From positions 62,001 through 126,000 of the forward strand of contig JADKBL010000002.1 in assembly GCA_016718875.1 (NCBI GenBank): 64,000 bases of DNA, written 5' to 3'. This DNA comes from Bacteroidota bacterium. Lineage in GTDB: Bacteria; Bacteroidota; Bacteroidia; Bacteroidales; VadinHA17. How positions within the stretch are numbered: position 1 is the stretch's first letter; each line of letters begins with the position of its first letter. The notes beneath the pieces were generated by a model. The model was given only the letters and a program-made list of their open reading frames with translations. It was not told the DNA's origin and did no database searches. Shown here piece by piece: positions 8,756-16,984 of this stretch. The translations under genes and the position numbers were made by a program.

Positions 8756-9273
8756 AAAAGAAAATTATTGAAGCAATGTTTATTTCAGTTTGGATCGTTT
8801 ATCTAAGTTTGCCAACAGGATGTAAAAGCGAATCCCAGGCTGAAGGTACTGACAAGGAGCTTTATGATAAAGCCAGGGAAACCACAGGTTTCACCTGGTA
8901 TAAAAAGTCAGATGCACTTCTTAATACAACATCCGGAAGCGGACACAGCTTTCCATACCTAAGGACAAGGTATAACCAGATTGCTGCTGCAAAACTTGAT
9001 GATACAGGAAAAATAGTTGCAGGTTCAACTTTCGCTGAAGGATCGTTAATTGTTAAGGAATTCCATGACTCTTCCCGAAAACTTGCGCGATATGCAATAC
9101 TTTTTAAGGAATCCGGAAATCCTGATGCTGATTCAAACGGTTGGGTTTGGGGCTATATTAATTCAGATGGCACTGTAGCCCAGTCATCCGTCAAAAAGGG
9201 TGACGGCTGCAACTCCTGTCACAATCAGGCGGGCAATATCGATTACATGCTGATGAATAAATATTTCCCCTGA
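8752..9273 (+). CDS. Cytochrome P460-like c-type haem lipoprotein
   Basis: This 173-residue protein begins with a lipoprotein signal (LSLPTGCKS). The C-terminal half fits the cytochrome P460/cytochrome c'-beta fold: GSLIVKEFHDSS, then YAILFKESG, then NGWVWGYINSDG, then a single haem c motif CNSCH at about residues 153-157 close to the C-terminus. The Lys in ILFKESG lies where P460 enzymes carry the Lys that cross-links to haem, but this needs alignment. Known relatives oxidise hydroxylamine or bind NO; many Bacteroidota copies are uncharacterised. The gene overlaps the sulfatase stop by 4 bp and its own stop shares 3 bases (TGATG arrangement) with the rsgA start, so all three are in one transcript with coupled translation. 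Confidence 0.82.
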   Translation: MKKKIIEAMFISVWIVYLSLPTGCKSESQAEGTDKELYDKARETTGFTWYKKSDALLNTTSGSGHSFPYLRTRYNQIAAAKLDDTGKIVAGSTFAEGSLIVKEFHDSSRKLARYAILFKESGNPDADSNGWVWGYINSDGTVAQSSVKKGDGCNSCHNQAGNIDYMLMNKYFP

Positions 9274-10340
9274 TGAATCTGGCTGAACTTGGTTTTACTG
9301 AAACCCTTTCTGAATACATAAAAGAAAATAATCTTTCTGACTTCCCGGCAGGCAGAGTGACTCAGGAACACCGGGAAAGATATGTTGTTTCAGATGGAGA
9401 AAAGGAATATGATGCTGAGATTACCGGTAACTTAAGATTTTCTTCCAGCTCAAGGGAAGATTTTCCTGCTGTTGGTGACTGGGTCATGATGACAGTCTAT
9501 GACTCAGACCAGGCAGTAATTCATAAGGTTCTTCCCAGAAGATCCATGCTTGCCAGACAGGCGGTTGGAAAATTTGGAGAAATACAAATTATCTCAGCCA
9601 ATATCGATGTTGCCTTTATTATTCAGGCAATCAACAATAATTTCAGTATAAACAGACTTGAAAGATACCTGTCCATCTGTTATTCGTCTGATATTGAGCC
9701 TGTAATGGTGATAAGTAAAACAGACCTGAGTACAGAAGAGGAAATCAGTAATGCGGTCAGCGAGCTTGAAAAGAGAGAGAAAAAAGTAAATTACATTCTG
9801 CTAAGCAACATCACTCTTAAAGGGCTTGACCAGATTATGGATTTTATTCAAAGAGGGAAAACTTATTGTGTGGTTGGATCCTCCGGTGTTGGAAAATCAA
9901 CATTGATAAATAATTTGCTTAAAAGACAGGTATTAAAAACCGGACATATAAGCCTTAGCACAAACAAGGGCCGACATATCACAGAGCATCGTGAATTATT
10001 TGTCCTGGAAAACGGAGGTATCATAATAGATACTCCGGGAATGAAAGAAGTAGGAATGACCGATAATCAGGAAGGAATAAAGGCAACATTTCAGGATATC
10101 ATTTCACTTTCTTTAAAATGCAGATTCTCAGATTGTCAGCACATAAATGAGACAGGATGTGCTGTAACTGAAGCACTTAAAAAAGGGATTCTCGATGAGG
10201 ATTCCTATCACAACTATCTGAAAATTATTAAGGAACAGAAAAGATTTACAACAACAGTTGCAGAAAAACGTAAAAAAGACAAGGTGTTTGGTAAATTAGT
10301 TAAGAACTACTATAAGGACAAGGACAAAAATAATTACTAA
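9273..10340 (+). CDS. rsgA: Ribosome small subunit-dependent GTPase A
   Basis: The 355-residue protein shows RsgA's circularly permuted GTPase order. An N-terminal OB-fold (VGDWVMMTVYD region, residues about 60-80) comes first. The G4 motif SKTD follows at about 148, then the Walker A loop GSSGVGKST at about 202-210, and DTPG at about 252. A C-terminal zinc module has its ligands in KCRFSDCQHINETGC. RsgA helps late 30S maturation and hydrolyses GTP on the ribosome. The length agrees with the family. The start codon overlaps the stop of the P460-like gene, an odd partner for a housekeeping GTPase; the operon may simply have captured it. It ends 21 bp before the convergent dehydrogenase gene. 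Confidence 0.96.
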   Translation: MNLAELGFTETLSEYIKENNLSDFPAGRVTQEHRERYVVSDGEKEYDAEITGNLRFSSSSREDFPAVGDWVMMTVYDSDQAVIHKVLPRRSMLARQAVGKFGEIQIISANIDVAFIIQAINNNFSINRLERYLSICYSSDIEPVMVISKTDLSTEEEISNAVSELEKREKKVNYILLSNITLKGLDQIMDFIQRGKTYCVVGSSGVGKSTLINNLLKRQVLKTGHISLSTNKGRHITEHRELFVLENGGIIIDTPGMKEVGMTDNQEGIKATFQDIISLSLKCRFSDCQHINETGCAVTEALKKGILDEDSYHNYLKIIKEQKRFTTTVAEKRKKDKVFGKLVKNYYKDKDKNNY

Positions 10341-10361
10341 CACCATAATACCGCAATACCG

Positions 10362-11306
10362 TCATATCGTCACTATCACCTTCCCCTTTGGCTTACCATG
10401 TTCCGTATGATAAAATGCATCCCCGCATTTGGAAAGGGGAAATGTACTGTCTATCAGAGGTACAACTTTTTTTTCTCTCCAAAGGTTCTCCATTTCTTCA
10501 AAGTCTTCAGGCTTTTTACGCATGTTCGCTGAAGTAAGCTTTCTTCCTGATATGATACTCAAAAGAACCGCATATATTGAAGATGGCGGAAAGAACAGGG
10601 TTGATGCATGAACACCTCCCTTTTTAAGCAGTCTCAATACATCTGAGTAACTCATTAATCCTGACGCATCAAATATTGCATCGAATTTTGATGTGAGCTT
10701 AGCAAAATCATCTTTTGTATAGCCGCTCACCTCATCAGCTCCCAGCTTTTTTGCCAGATCACTGTTTGCACTGCTGCAAGTAGCTGTAATCTGAGCTCCC
10801 TTTGCCTTTGCAATCTGTACTGCAAAATGGCCAACTCCGCCGGTGCCACCATTTATAAGAACCCTGCTTCCTGCATCGACATTGCACCGTCTGAGTCCGT
10901 TCAGAGCAGTAAGTCCGGCTACAGGAAGTGAGGAAGCCTCTTCAAAGGACATACCTTCAGGTATAAGTCTTATCTTATCGGGTAATACTGACATTAATTC
11001 TGATAATGCTCCCTGTTTTCCGAATATTATTGAAGCTGATCCATAAACATTGTCACCAGGCTTAAAACCATTTACACCTTCTGTTATTTCCTTCACAATT
11101 CCGGCAAAGTCGGTTCCGAAAACCCTGGGGAATTTTGAACCACTGATTATTCGTACTGCTCCCTGCATTATTTTATAATCAACCGGATTAATTGATACTG
11201 CCTTTACTTCTATAAGCAGCTCGCCTTTTTTTGCTGTTGCATCAGGCAATTCGCCATAAAATGCATATTCCGGGCCACCGTATTTTGTTGAATAATATGC
11301 TTTCAT
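10362..11306 (-). CDS. Zinc-independent MDR dehydrogenase / quinone oxidoreductase-like
   Basis: The medium-chain dehydrogenase/reductase fold is clear: an N-terminal GroES-like domain (KAVSINPVDYKIMQGAVR), the family hinge FPRVFGTDFAGIV, and a Rossmann domain with GGTGGVGHFAVQIAKAKGA at about residues 145-163 for NAD(P)H. The Cys and His ligands of zinc alcohol dehydrogenases are absent, so it belongs to the quinone-oxidoreductase or enoyl-reductase-like branch. I place the start at the ATG at 11306 (MKAYYSTKYGG, 314 residues), because the extra 20 residues upstream look non-coding and family members begin with MKA. The substrate is unknown. The gene is convergent with rsgA and divergent from the TonB receptor gene. 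Confidence 0.9.
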   Translation of the reverse strand: MKAYYSTKYGGPEYAFYGELPDATAKKGELLIEVKAVSINPVDYKIMQGAVRIISGSKFPRVFGTDFAGIVKEITEGVNGFKPGDNVYGSASIIFGKQGALSELMSVLPDKIRLIPEGMSFEEASSLPVAGLTALNGLRRCNVDAGSRVLINGGTGGVGHFAVQIAKAKGAQITATCSSANSDLAKKLGADEVSGYTKDDFAKLTSKFDAIFDASGLMSYSDVLRLLKKGGVHASTLFFPPSSIYAVLLSIISGRKLTSANMRKKPEDFEEMENLWREKKVVPLIDSTFPLSKCGDAFYHTEHGKPKGKVIVTI

Positions 11307-11438
11307 AAGAATATATTTATAATCAATGAAATTACTATAAAACATCAAACAATCCGGCAATGACAAATGTTTTAAGCAAAATTTTGTTAAATAATGATTA
11401 AACTCTTCAATTCTTATTTAAGGTGTTGCCGATGATAA

Positions 11439-11446
11439 TATATTTG
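11439..11446 (+). promoter_or_regulatory. Candidate -7 box upstream of TonB receptor gene
   Basis: TATATTTG matches the Bacteroidota housekeeping -7 consensus TAnnTTTG, 20 bp before the ATG at 11467. No -33 TTTG lies at the usual spacing, so this is only half of a promoter and could be fortuitous. Confidence 0.35.
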
Positions 11447-11466
11447 TATCTGCCAATATAATTTTT

Positions 11467-13539
11467 ATGATAAGAGGATTTAAAGAATTAGGGTTTTCAG
11501 GTACTTTAGTGTTTTTCTCAGTAGTTCTTCAGGCACAGGACAACAAGGCTGTACAGCTGAATGATTCAATATTATCAAGAGAACTCGGGGAGGTGGTAAT
11601 ATCTGCAACGAGGTATCCTTCCCATCAGCTTAATATTCCGGAGGCAATCAGGATGATGGGTGCAGGGTCAATGAAGAAATTTCAGGTACGTACTTCTCCT
11701 GAAGCCTTAAATCTGACTCCTGGTGTATTTGTACAGAAAACAAACCATGGTGGCGGGTCTCCATTTGTCAGGGGATTGACAGGCAATCAGACACTACTTC
11801 TTATAGATGGCATTAGACTGAGCAATGCAACATCAAGGTATGGCCCTAATCAGACCTTCAACACTATTGATGTTTTTGGTGTTGAAAGAACGGAAGTACT
11901 GAGGGGAAGCGGATCTGTTCAGTATGGGTCAGATGCACTTGGAGGTACCATCCAGTCATTAAGTTACCAGCCTGAACTTACAGAAAAGTCCTGCTGGGGA
12001 GGCTCCTTGCTCTCAAGGTTTGCAACCAGCGGAATGGAACAGAGTCTCAATTCAGCTGTAAATTATAGCAGTAAGCGCAGTGCATTGCGAGCTTCAGTCA
12101 CCGCCCGGAATTTTGGTGATATTGTGGGTGGTGATACAACAGGTAAGCAGGTTCCGACAGCTTACCAGGAACTTGACTATGACATAAAAGGCAAGGTGTT
12201 GCTGTCAGAGTCTTCAACTCTTACACTCGCATACCAGAGTGTTCATCAGAAAGATGTTCCTGTTTACCATAAATATACCCTCGAGAATTACGCAGTTAAT
12301 AAAATGGATCCTCAGACGAGGAAACTGGCCTATGCCAGATATAATCAGACGCTGGAAGCAGGTATTCTGAAATCAGTTGTTTTCACGGCCTCTCTACAGA
12401 ACAGCGAAGAAGGCAGGGAGATGCAAAAAAATGGTTCTTCTGCTTTGCGTTTGGAGAATGACGAGGTTCGCTCAATTGGGTTTTCGGCTGAAGCCTTAAC
12501 ATCAGGAGGAAGCATCTGGTCGGCAAACAGCGGGATTGAAGTGTACAACGACATGGTCAGCAGCAGTCGTACAGATAAGGATCTTTCTTCCGGCATTTCA
12601 ACAGCAAAACGTGGTCTTTATCCCGACGGATCAGCTATGTCAAGCCTTGCAGCCTTCTCCCTGCACACTTTTGATCTCAATAAATGGAGTATTACGGCGG
12701 GGGCAAGATTCAATTCATTTATAATAAATGTAGAAGATGAAGCTGTTGGAAATGCTAAGCTTACCCCGTCGGCAATGGTTGGCAATGTGGCAGTTATGCG
12801 AAAACTTAGTATTCGATCCAATATATTTGTTTCTGTTAATACCGGGTTCAGGGCTCCGAATCTCGATGATCTTGGTACACTGGGAATTGTCGATTTCAGA
12901 TATGAAACACCAAATTATGATCTGAAACCAGAACATTCTATACAGTACCAGCTTGGTTATAAATATATTGGCAGTGTTTTGAGCGGAGAAGCATACTTCT
13001 ATCGCAACAAGTTGACTGATCTGATTGTACGGAACAAGGTTGAAGGCGATACAATAGATGGCTATCCTGTATATATAAAGGAGAATGTAGAAGAAGCATA
13101 TATCCAGGGATTTGAAACCTCCTGGGATCTGAAATTATCCGGTCAATTGTCGTTAAGTACTTCATATACATATACATATGGACAAAATATCACAAAAAAT
13201 GAACCAGTAAGACGTATTCCTCCAATGTTCTGGCGTGTTGCAGCAGAATATGGACCTGAGGCATGGTGGATAAATCTGGAGTGGCTTGGAGCAGGTAAGC
13301 AGGCCAGATTAGCTGCAGGGGATATTGCCGATAACAGGATCCCTAAGGGAGGGACTCCCGCTTGGAATATTTTCAATATCAATAGCGGGATTGATGCTGA
13401 CTGGTACAATATAAATCTTAGTCTCTGCAACCTGCTAAATACTGATTACAGGTACCATGGGTCAGGGGTCAACGGAGTCGGCCGTTCAGTGTTTCTGACT
13501 TTAGCAGTCAAAATCGGAAGTATGAAAAGTAAAAAGTAA
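11467..13539 (+). CDS. TonB-dependent outer-membrane receptor
   Basis: A 690-residue receptor with an N-terminal signal peptide. There is no SusC-type carboxypeptidase-like extension; the mature protein starts close to the plug domain. The plug (about residues 40-165) contains VVISATRYPS, then GGGSPFVRGLTGNQTLLLIDGIRLSN and VERTEVLRGSGSVQYGSDALGG, all standard plug signatures. The remainder is a 22-strand barrel, with the conserved FRAPNLDDLG segment at about residue 463. The FRAP-type motif and overall form are like those of CirA/haem-type receptors rather than glycan SusC receptors, so an iron-complex, haem or similar ligand is likelier than an oligosaccharide. No SusD follows. The barrel's last strand is followed by a lysine-rich tail (GSMKSKK), a little unusual because most barrels end in an aromatic residue. 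Confidence 0.94.
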   Translation: MIRGFKELGFSGTLVFFSVVLQAQDNKAVQLNDSILSRELGEVVISATRYPSHQLNIPEAIRMMGAGSMKKFQVRTSPEALNLTPGVFVQKTNHGGGSPFVRGLTGNQTLLLIDGIRLSNATSRYGPNQTFNTIDVFGVERTEVLRGSGSVQYGSDALGGTIQSLSYQPELTEKSCWGGSLLSRFATSGMEQSLNSAVNYSSKRSALRASVTARNFGDIVGGDTTGKQVPTAYQELDYDIKGKVLLSESSTLTLAYQSVHQKDVPVYHKYTLENYAVNKMDPQTRKLAYARYNQTLEAGILKSVVFTASLQNSEEGREMQKNGSSALRLENDEVRSIGFSAEALTSGGSIWSANSGIEVYNDMVSSSRTDKDLSSGISTAKRGLYPDGSAMSSLAAFSLHTFDLNKWSITAGARFNSFIINVEDEAVGNAKLTPSAMVGNVAVMRKLSIRSNIFVSVNTGFRAPNLDDLGTLGIVDFRYETPNYDLKPEHSIQYQLGYKYIGSVLSGEAYFYRNKLTDLIVRNKVEGDTIDGYPVYIKENVEEAYIQGFETSWDLKLSGQLSLSTSYTYTYGQNITKNEPVRRIPPMFWRVAAEYGPEAWWINLEWLGAGKQARLAAGDIADNRIPKGGTPAWNIFNINSGIDADWYNINLSLCNLLNTDYRYHGSGVNGVGRSVFLTLAVKIGSMKSKK

Positions 13540-13554
13540 AAAGGAAGTAGTTCT

Positions 13555-14271
13555 TTAGAATTCTACAATACCATTATGGCCTGTCAGAATATATTTAAAT
13601 GTTCCCGGGTCTGGCAGAGTAGTAAGTGACTTTTCCTGCTCCGGAGTATTCATGTTGAACTTCTCAACAAAATGAACGTACTTTCCATTAATGACAATAA
13701 GATTGTCACCGGTTACAAGGTAATCTTCCCCGATAATATAGCATGATGAACCCGGGGTGTGTCCAGGAGTATGTATGATCTTCACATTAATCCCGTTTAG
13801 TTTTACAGTTTCATCACTTTCAAGCAGTCTGTATGGTCCGTATTTCCATTTTGTTTTAGAGAATTTCGTTTTGCCGGTTGTTCCGTTGATCATCTGTTCC
13901 TCCTCTTTGTGCAGATATATAGCTGCATTTTTGAAAAGCCCTGTGGCACCAATATGATCACCATCTGTGTGTGTCAGCAGCAGCGTAGTTATCTGATCGG
14001 GCTTAATTCCTGTTTTAGCAAGTTCATTGCTGAAGTTTTTCTCAGATATACCTGCATCTATTAATATGTATCCATCTTTACCCTTGAAAATAAATGCATT
14101 GACAAACCTGTCCTTTACACTCCATACGGAATCGTTTATTGCACGAGTCTCAGCAGGTGTCATTGATTTTGTTGCTGATATAAAATTGAATAAGAATACA
14201 ATTGCAACTATCAAAACCAGTCCTACTGTTATACCTGCAGTCCATAAAGTAATTTTCAAAGGCTTCTTCAT
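13555..14271 (-). CDS. Membrane-anchored MBL-fold hydrolase
   Basis: The 238-residue protein starts with one transmembrane helix or uncleaved signal (residues about 8-32) and continues as a metallo-beta-lactamase domain. The metal motif is THTDGDH, so the second His of HxHxDH is replaced by Asp, a variant seen in several MBL branches. Further ligands appear in IIHTPGHTPGSSC, VTGDNL and LTGHNG. It is probably anchored in the inner membrane facing the periplasm. The substrate is unknown. It lies tail-to-tail with the TonB receptor gene (15 bp apart). Confidence 0.88.
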   Translation of the reverse strand: MKKPLKITLWTAGITVGLVLIVAIVFLFNFISATKSMTPAETRAINDSVWSVKDRFVNAFIFKGKDGYILIDAGISEKNFSNELAKTGIKPDQITTLLLTHTDGDHIGATGLFKNAAIYLHKEEEQMINGTTGKTKFSKTKWKYGPYRLLESDETVKLNGINVKIIHTPGHTPGSSCYIIGEDYLVTGDNLIVINGKYVHFVEKFNMNTPEQEKSLTTLPDPGTFKYILTGHNGIVEF

Positions 14272-14604
14272 AAGTATCTATTTAATGTTTTTCCTGGCCG
14301 CCAACTTTTTTTCCAACTGTTTCAATGTAAAATTAGAATTTTTACAGATAGGATTACAAATATCGGTGCCTTTTTCTCCCAATCTCCCTTTCTCCCCATC
14401 TCCTTTTCACCAGTTTAAAAACAGAATGTTGGATGTAAACCGCATTCTGTTGGATCAGTTACGCTCTTTGTTCAGTTGCTATTTTTTTGCCTTCATCCAT
14501 GACATAATTTTGACTCATGAAGTTGATGAAAGACTTCAGATTTTAAAAAGGACAGAAAATTTAAAAAGAAAAAAAAGTTCATTAATAATTAAAAATTCAA
14601 AGCC
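14272..14604. other. 333-bp intergenic region without a convincing gene
   Basis: This divergent region between the MBL gene and the gene at 14605 holds a pyrimidine-rich block at about 14378-14411 made of repeated TCTCCC/CTCCCC units and an imperfect hairpin around 14420-14449 (CAGAATG paired with CATTCTG). The last 60 bp before 14605 are A-rich. An open frame crossing from 14027 has no coding character and runs antisense to the MBL gene. Confidence 0.5.
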
Positions 14605-15063
14605 ATGAAAAGAGTGTTTTTTGCAGTAGTGTTAGTGGTAGCAATGGTCACCACATCATTCTCGAGAGAACTTGTTGCTGAAGGTAAGACACATTCAGCA
14701 CTTGGAGACTATAAAATAGAGATGGCTGATAATCCCGTTAAATTAAACGGAGTTGATCACAAGGCATTTATAATCAGCTATCAGAATTCACCACTGGAAG
14801 TTACTGTTGTGGTAACCAAAGGTAAGAACTGTAAGAACTATGTTGTGCTTTCAGACAAGCTTTCAGTTCAGTATGTATGCAATGAAAATTACTTCGGAGT
14901 ACAGATGCTTGATCCTTCATTTGAAAAGGATGGTTTCAAAACTGCGACAGCAGCTCTTAACAAGAGTGAATACTTTCATCAGAAAGCAATTACTTCAGGA
15001 AAAAGAGATGAAGTTGAGAATACGCAGATGATAGCAGCTTATTTCCCGATGCTTATTAACTAG
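14605..15063 (+). CDS. Small exported protein of unknown function
   Basis: A 152-residue product with a cleavable signal peptide (hydrophobic residues about 4-19, probable cut near SFS). No known domain is recognised. The mature part looks like a compact alpha/beta domain with two cysteines (GKNCKNY and VQYVCNENY) that could form a disulfide. An A-rich leader without a Shine-Dalgarno sequence precedes the ATG. A hairpin terminator follows, so the gene is probably monocistronic. Coding potential is supported by the signal peptide, regular composition and the good fit between the leader and terminator. Confidence 0.75.
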   Translation: MKRVFFAVVLVVAMVTTSFSRELVAEGKTHSALGDYKIEMADNPVKLNGVDHKAFIISYQNSPLEVTVVVTKGKNCKNYVVLSDKLSVQYVCNENYFGVQMLDPSFEKDGFKTATAALNKSEYFHQKAITSGKRDEVENTQMIAAYFPMLIN

Positions 15064-15140
15064 AGGTTTTGCTCTTTCGCCGGAAAGAGTTTTCATACAG
15101 GCCGCCAGGCCACCGGTTTCAGGTTTTAATTTAATCGCAG

Positions 15141-15170
15141 AAAGGCACTCAGCAGGTGCCTTTCTTCGTT
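15141..15170 (+). terminator. Intrinsic terminator after 14605-15063
   Basis: AAAGGCAC, a 7-nt loop, then GTGCCTTT form a perfect 8-bp stem (15141-15163) followed by a T-rich run. A second short hairpin, CTCTTTC/GGAAAGAG, lies at about 15071-15088. Both sit between two plus-strand genes. Confidence 0.75.
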
Positions 15171-15212
15171 TGGATATATTTCCTACTTTTGCTCTTCTTA
15201 AAACAGTTTTAT

Positions 15213-16865
15213 ATGAAATTATCTTTACGTTTTTGCTTCTTCTTTTCCCTCGTGATTATCGCAATTTCTTCAAATGCGCAAAACTATGTTCCTGTTTTTA
15301 CAAGACAGGATACCCTGCGTGGATCAATTACTCCTGAAAGAAAATGGTGGGACCTTATTTATTATCATTTGAATGTTGCCGTTAATCCTGCTGATAGTAC
15401 TATAAAGGGATCAAATACCATACTATACAAAGTAGTTGATGCCGGCACACGTATGCAAATAGACCTTCAGAATCCGATGAATATTATAAGTGCAAGGCAG
15501 AACAGCAGGGATCTCACTTTTAAAAGAGAAGGAAATGTTTACTGGATTGAGCTGGCAGAGAAACAGGAAAAAGGTAGTTTAAACTCAGTTGTAATTACTT
15601 ATGAAGGGAGACCTAAAGTCTCAACAAGACCTCCGTGGACCGGTGGAATAACATGGAACAAAGATTCGAATGGAATGCCTTTTATTGCAACTGCCAACCA
15701 GGGTGATGGAGCAAGCCTCTGGTGGCCATGCAAGGATCATATGTATGACGAACCTGACAGCATGCTGATAAGTATAACTGCACCCGAAAAGCTTATGGAT
15801 GTTTCAAATGGAAGGCTACGCAGTGTGGTAAAAAATAAAAACAAGACAAAAACATGGAACTGGTTCGTCGGAAGTCCTATAAATAATTATGGTGTCAATA
15901 TTAACATTGCTGATTATGCCCACTTTTCAGAAGTGTTCCAGGGTGAGGCAGGTCCTCTTGATTGTGACTATTATGTCCTGAAAGAGAATCTGGAGAAAGC
16001 AAAAGAGCAATTCAAACAGGCTCCAATGATGCTTAAAGCCTTCGAACACTGGTTTGGCAAGTATCCTTTTTATAAGGATAGCTATAAATTGGTGGAGGCA
16101 CCTTATCTTGGAATGGAGCATCAGAGTTCTGTTACCTATGGAAATGGGTTCCAGAATGGTTACCGGGGTAATGATCTGAGTATAAGCGGATGGGGGAAAA
16201 AATTTGATTTCATAATAATTCACGAATCAGGACACGAATGGTTTGCAAACAGCATAACCTACAGGGATGTTGCAGATATGTGGGTACATGAAAGCTTTAC
16301 TAACTATTCCGAGTGCCTCTATGTTGAATATTATTATGGAAAGGAAGCAGGACAGGATTATGTTATTGGATGCCGCGGTAATATTCGTAACGACAAACCG
16401 ATTACAGGCATTTATGATGTAAACTTTGAAGGTTCCGGCGATATGTACTATAAAGGTGGAAATATGCTTCATACTCTTCGTCAGATCGTTAATGATGATG
16501 AAAAATGGAGAGGTATACTAAGAGGAGTGAACAGTGAGTTTTACCATCAGGTAGTATCGGGAGATCAGATTGAGAAGTTCCTGAGCGCAAAAACCGGAAT
16601 AAACCTTCAGCGTTTCTTCGATCAGTATCTGAGGGATGTCAGGATACCGGTATTTGAGTATTATGTGAAAGGAGAGGAGCTTACCTTCAGATGGAACAAT
16701 TGTGTCAGAGGATTTGATATGCCCCTGAAGATATATGTGTCAGGAAAACCGTTGAATATCAGTCCAAAAGGTATGTTCAGCACTGTTAAAATTGAGACCG
16801 CGAATGCCGATATAAAAGTTGATCCGGGATACTACGTCGGGGTGTTGAATATGACAGGAAAGTAA
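15213..16865 (+). CDS. M1 family zinc aminopeptidase, exported
   Basis: The best start is the ATG at 15213 (550 residues), which gives a normal signal peptide ending near SNAQ. An upstream in-frame ATG at 15156 falls inside the terminator hairpin and is rejected. The catalytic domain has the substrate-binding GMEHQS at about residue 300 (GxMEN counterpart) and the zinc motif HESGHEW at about 336-342, with the third ligand Glu in WVHESFTNYSE 18 residues further on. M1 enzymes remove N-terminal residues from peptides. This copy lacks the long C-terminal helical domain, so it is the short Bacteroidota type, probably periplasmic, serving peptide use. A TACTTTTG box at 15184-15191 resembles a -7 element. 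Confidence 0.93.
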   Translation: MKLSLRFCFFFSLVIIAISSNAQNYVPVFTRQDTLRGSITPERKWWDLIYYHLNVAVNPADSTIKGSNTILYKVVDAGTRMQIDLQNPMNIISARQNSRDLTFKREGNVYWIELAEKQEKGSLNSVVITYEGRPKVSTRPPWTGGITWNKDSNGMPFIATANQGDGASLWWPCKDHMYDEPDSMLISITAPEKLMDVSNGRLRSVVKNKNKTKTWNWFVGSPINNYGVNINIADYAHFSEVFQGEAGPLDCDYYVLKENLEKAKEQFKQAPMMLKAFEHWFGKYPFYKDSYKLVEAPYLGMEHQSSVTYGNGFQNGYRGNDLSISGWGKKFDFIIIHESGHEWFANSITYRDVADMWVHESFTNYSECLYVEYYYGKEAGQDYVIGCRGNIRNDKPITGIYDVNFEGSGDMYYKGGNMLHTLRQIVNDDEKWRGILRGVNSEFYHQVVSGDQIEKFLSAKTGINLQRFFDQYLRDVRIPVFEYYVKGEELTFRWNNCVRGFDMPLKIYVSGKPLNISPKGMFSTVKIETANADIKVDPGYYVGVLNMTGK

Positions 16866-16894
16866 TTAAAGACATAGACGCCGGGACGAAATTT

Positions 16895-16972
16895 GTTCCC
16901 CTCCTGGGAGGGGTTAGGGGTGGGTTTCTCAAATATAACAAACCCACCCCCGGCCCCTCCCGGGAGGGGAGT
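16895..16972. repeat. Inverted pair of the GC-rich dispersed repeat
   Basis: Two near-identical copies of the repeat at 4131 face each other: 16895-16927 (ends GGGGTGGGTTT) and 16940-16972 (begins AAACCCACCCC), separated by 12 nt. The arms can pair over about 30 bp and each arm also carries its own CCCCTCC/GGAGGGG palindrome. It lies between two convergent genes, where it could end transcription in both directions. Confidence 0.85.
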
Positions 16973-16984
16973 CGAAGAGCTTTC

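Noticed and set aside
6381..9273. A full polysaccharide utilisation locus
   Set aside because: No SusC/SusD pair or hybrid two-component regulator is near; the TonB receptor at 11467 is not SusC-like.
14027..14608. 193-codon plus-strand open frame across the MBL gene and its upstream region
   Set aside because: It runs antisense to the MBL gene for 245 bp, then through AT-rich DNA with no domain, signal or sensible start.
15156..15212. Upstream in-frame start of the M1 peptidase
   Set aside because: It falls inside the terminator hairpin and would place a second hydrophobic stretch before a normal signal peptide.
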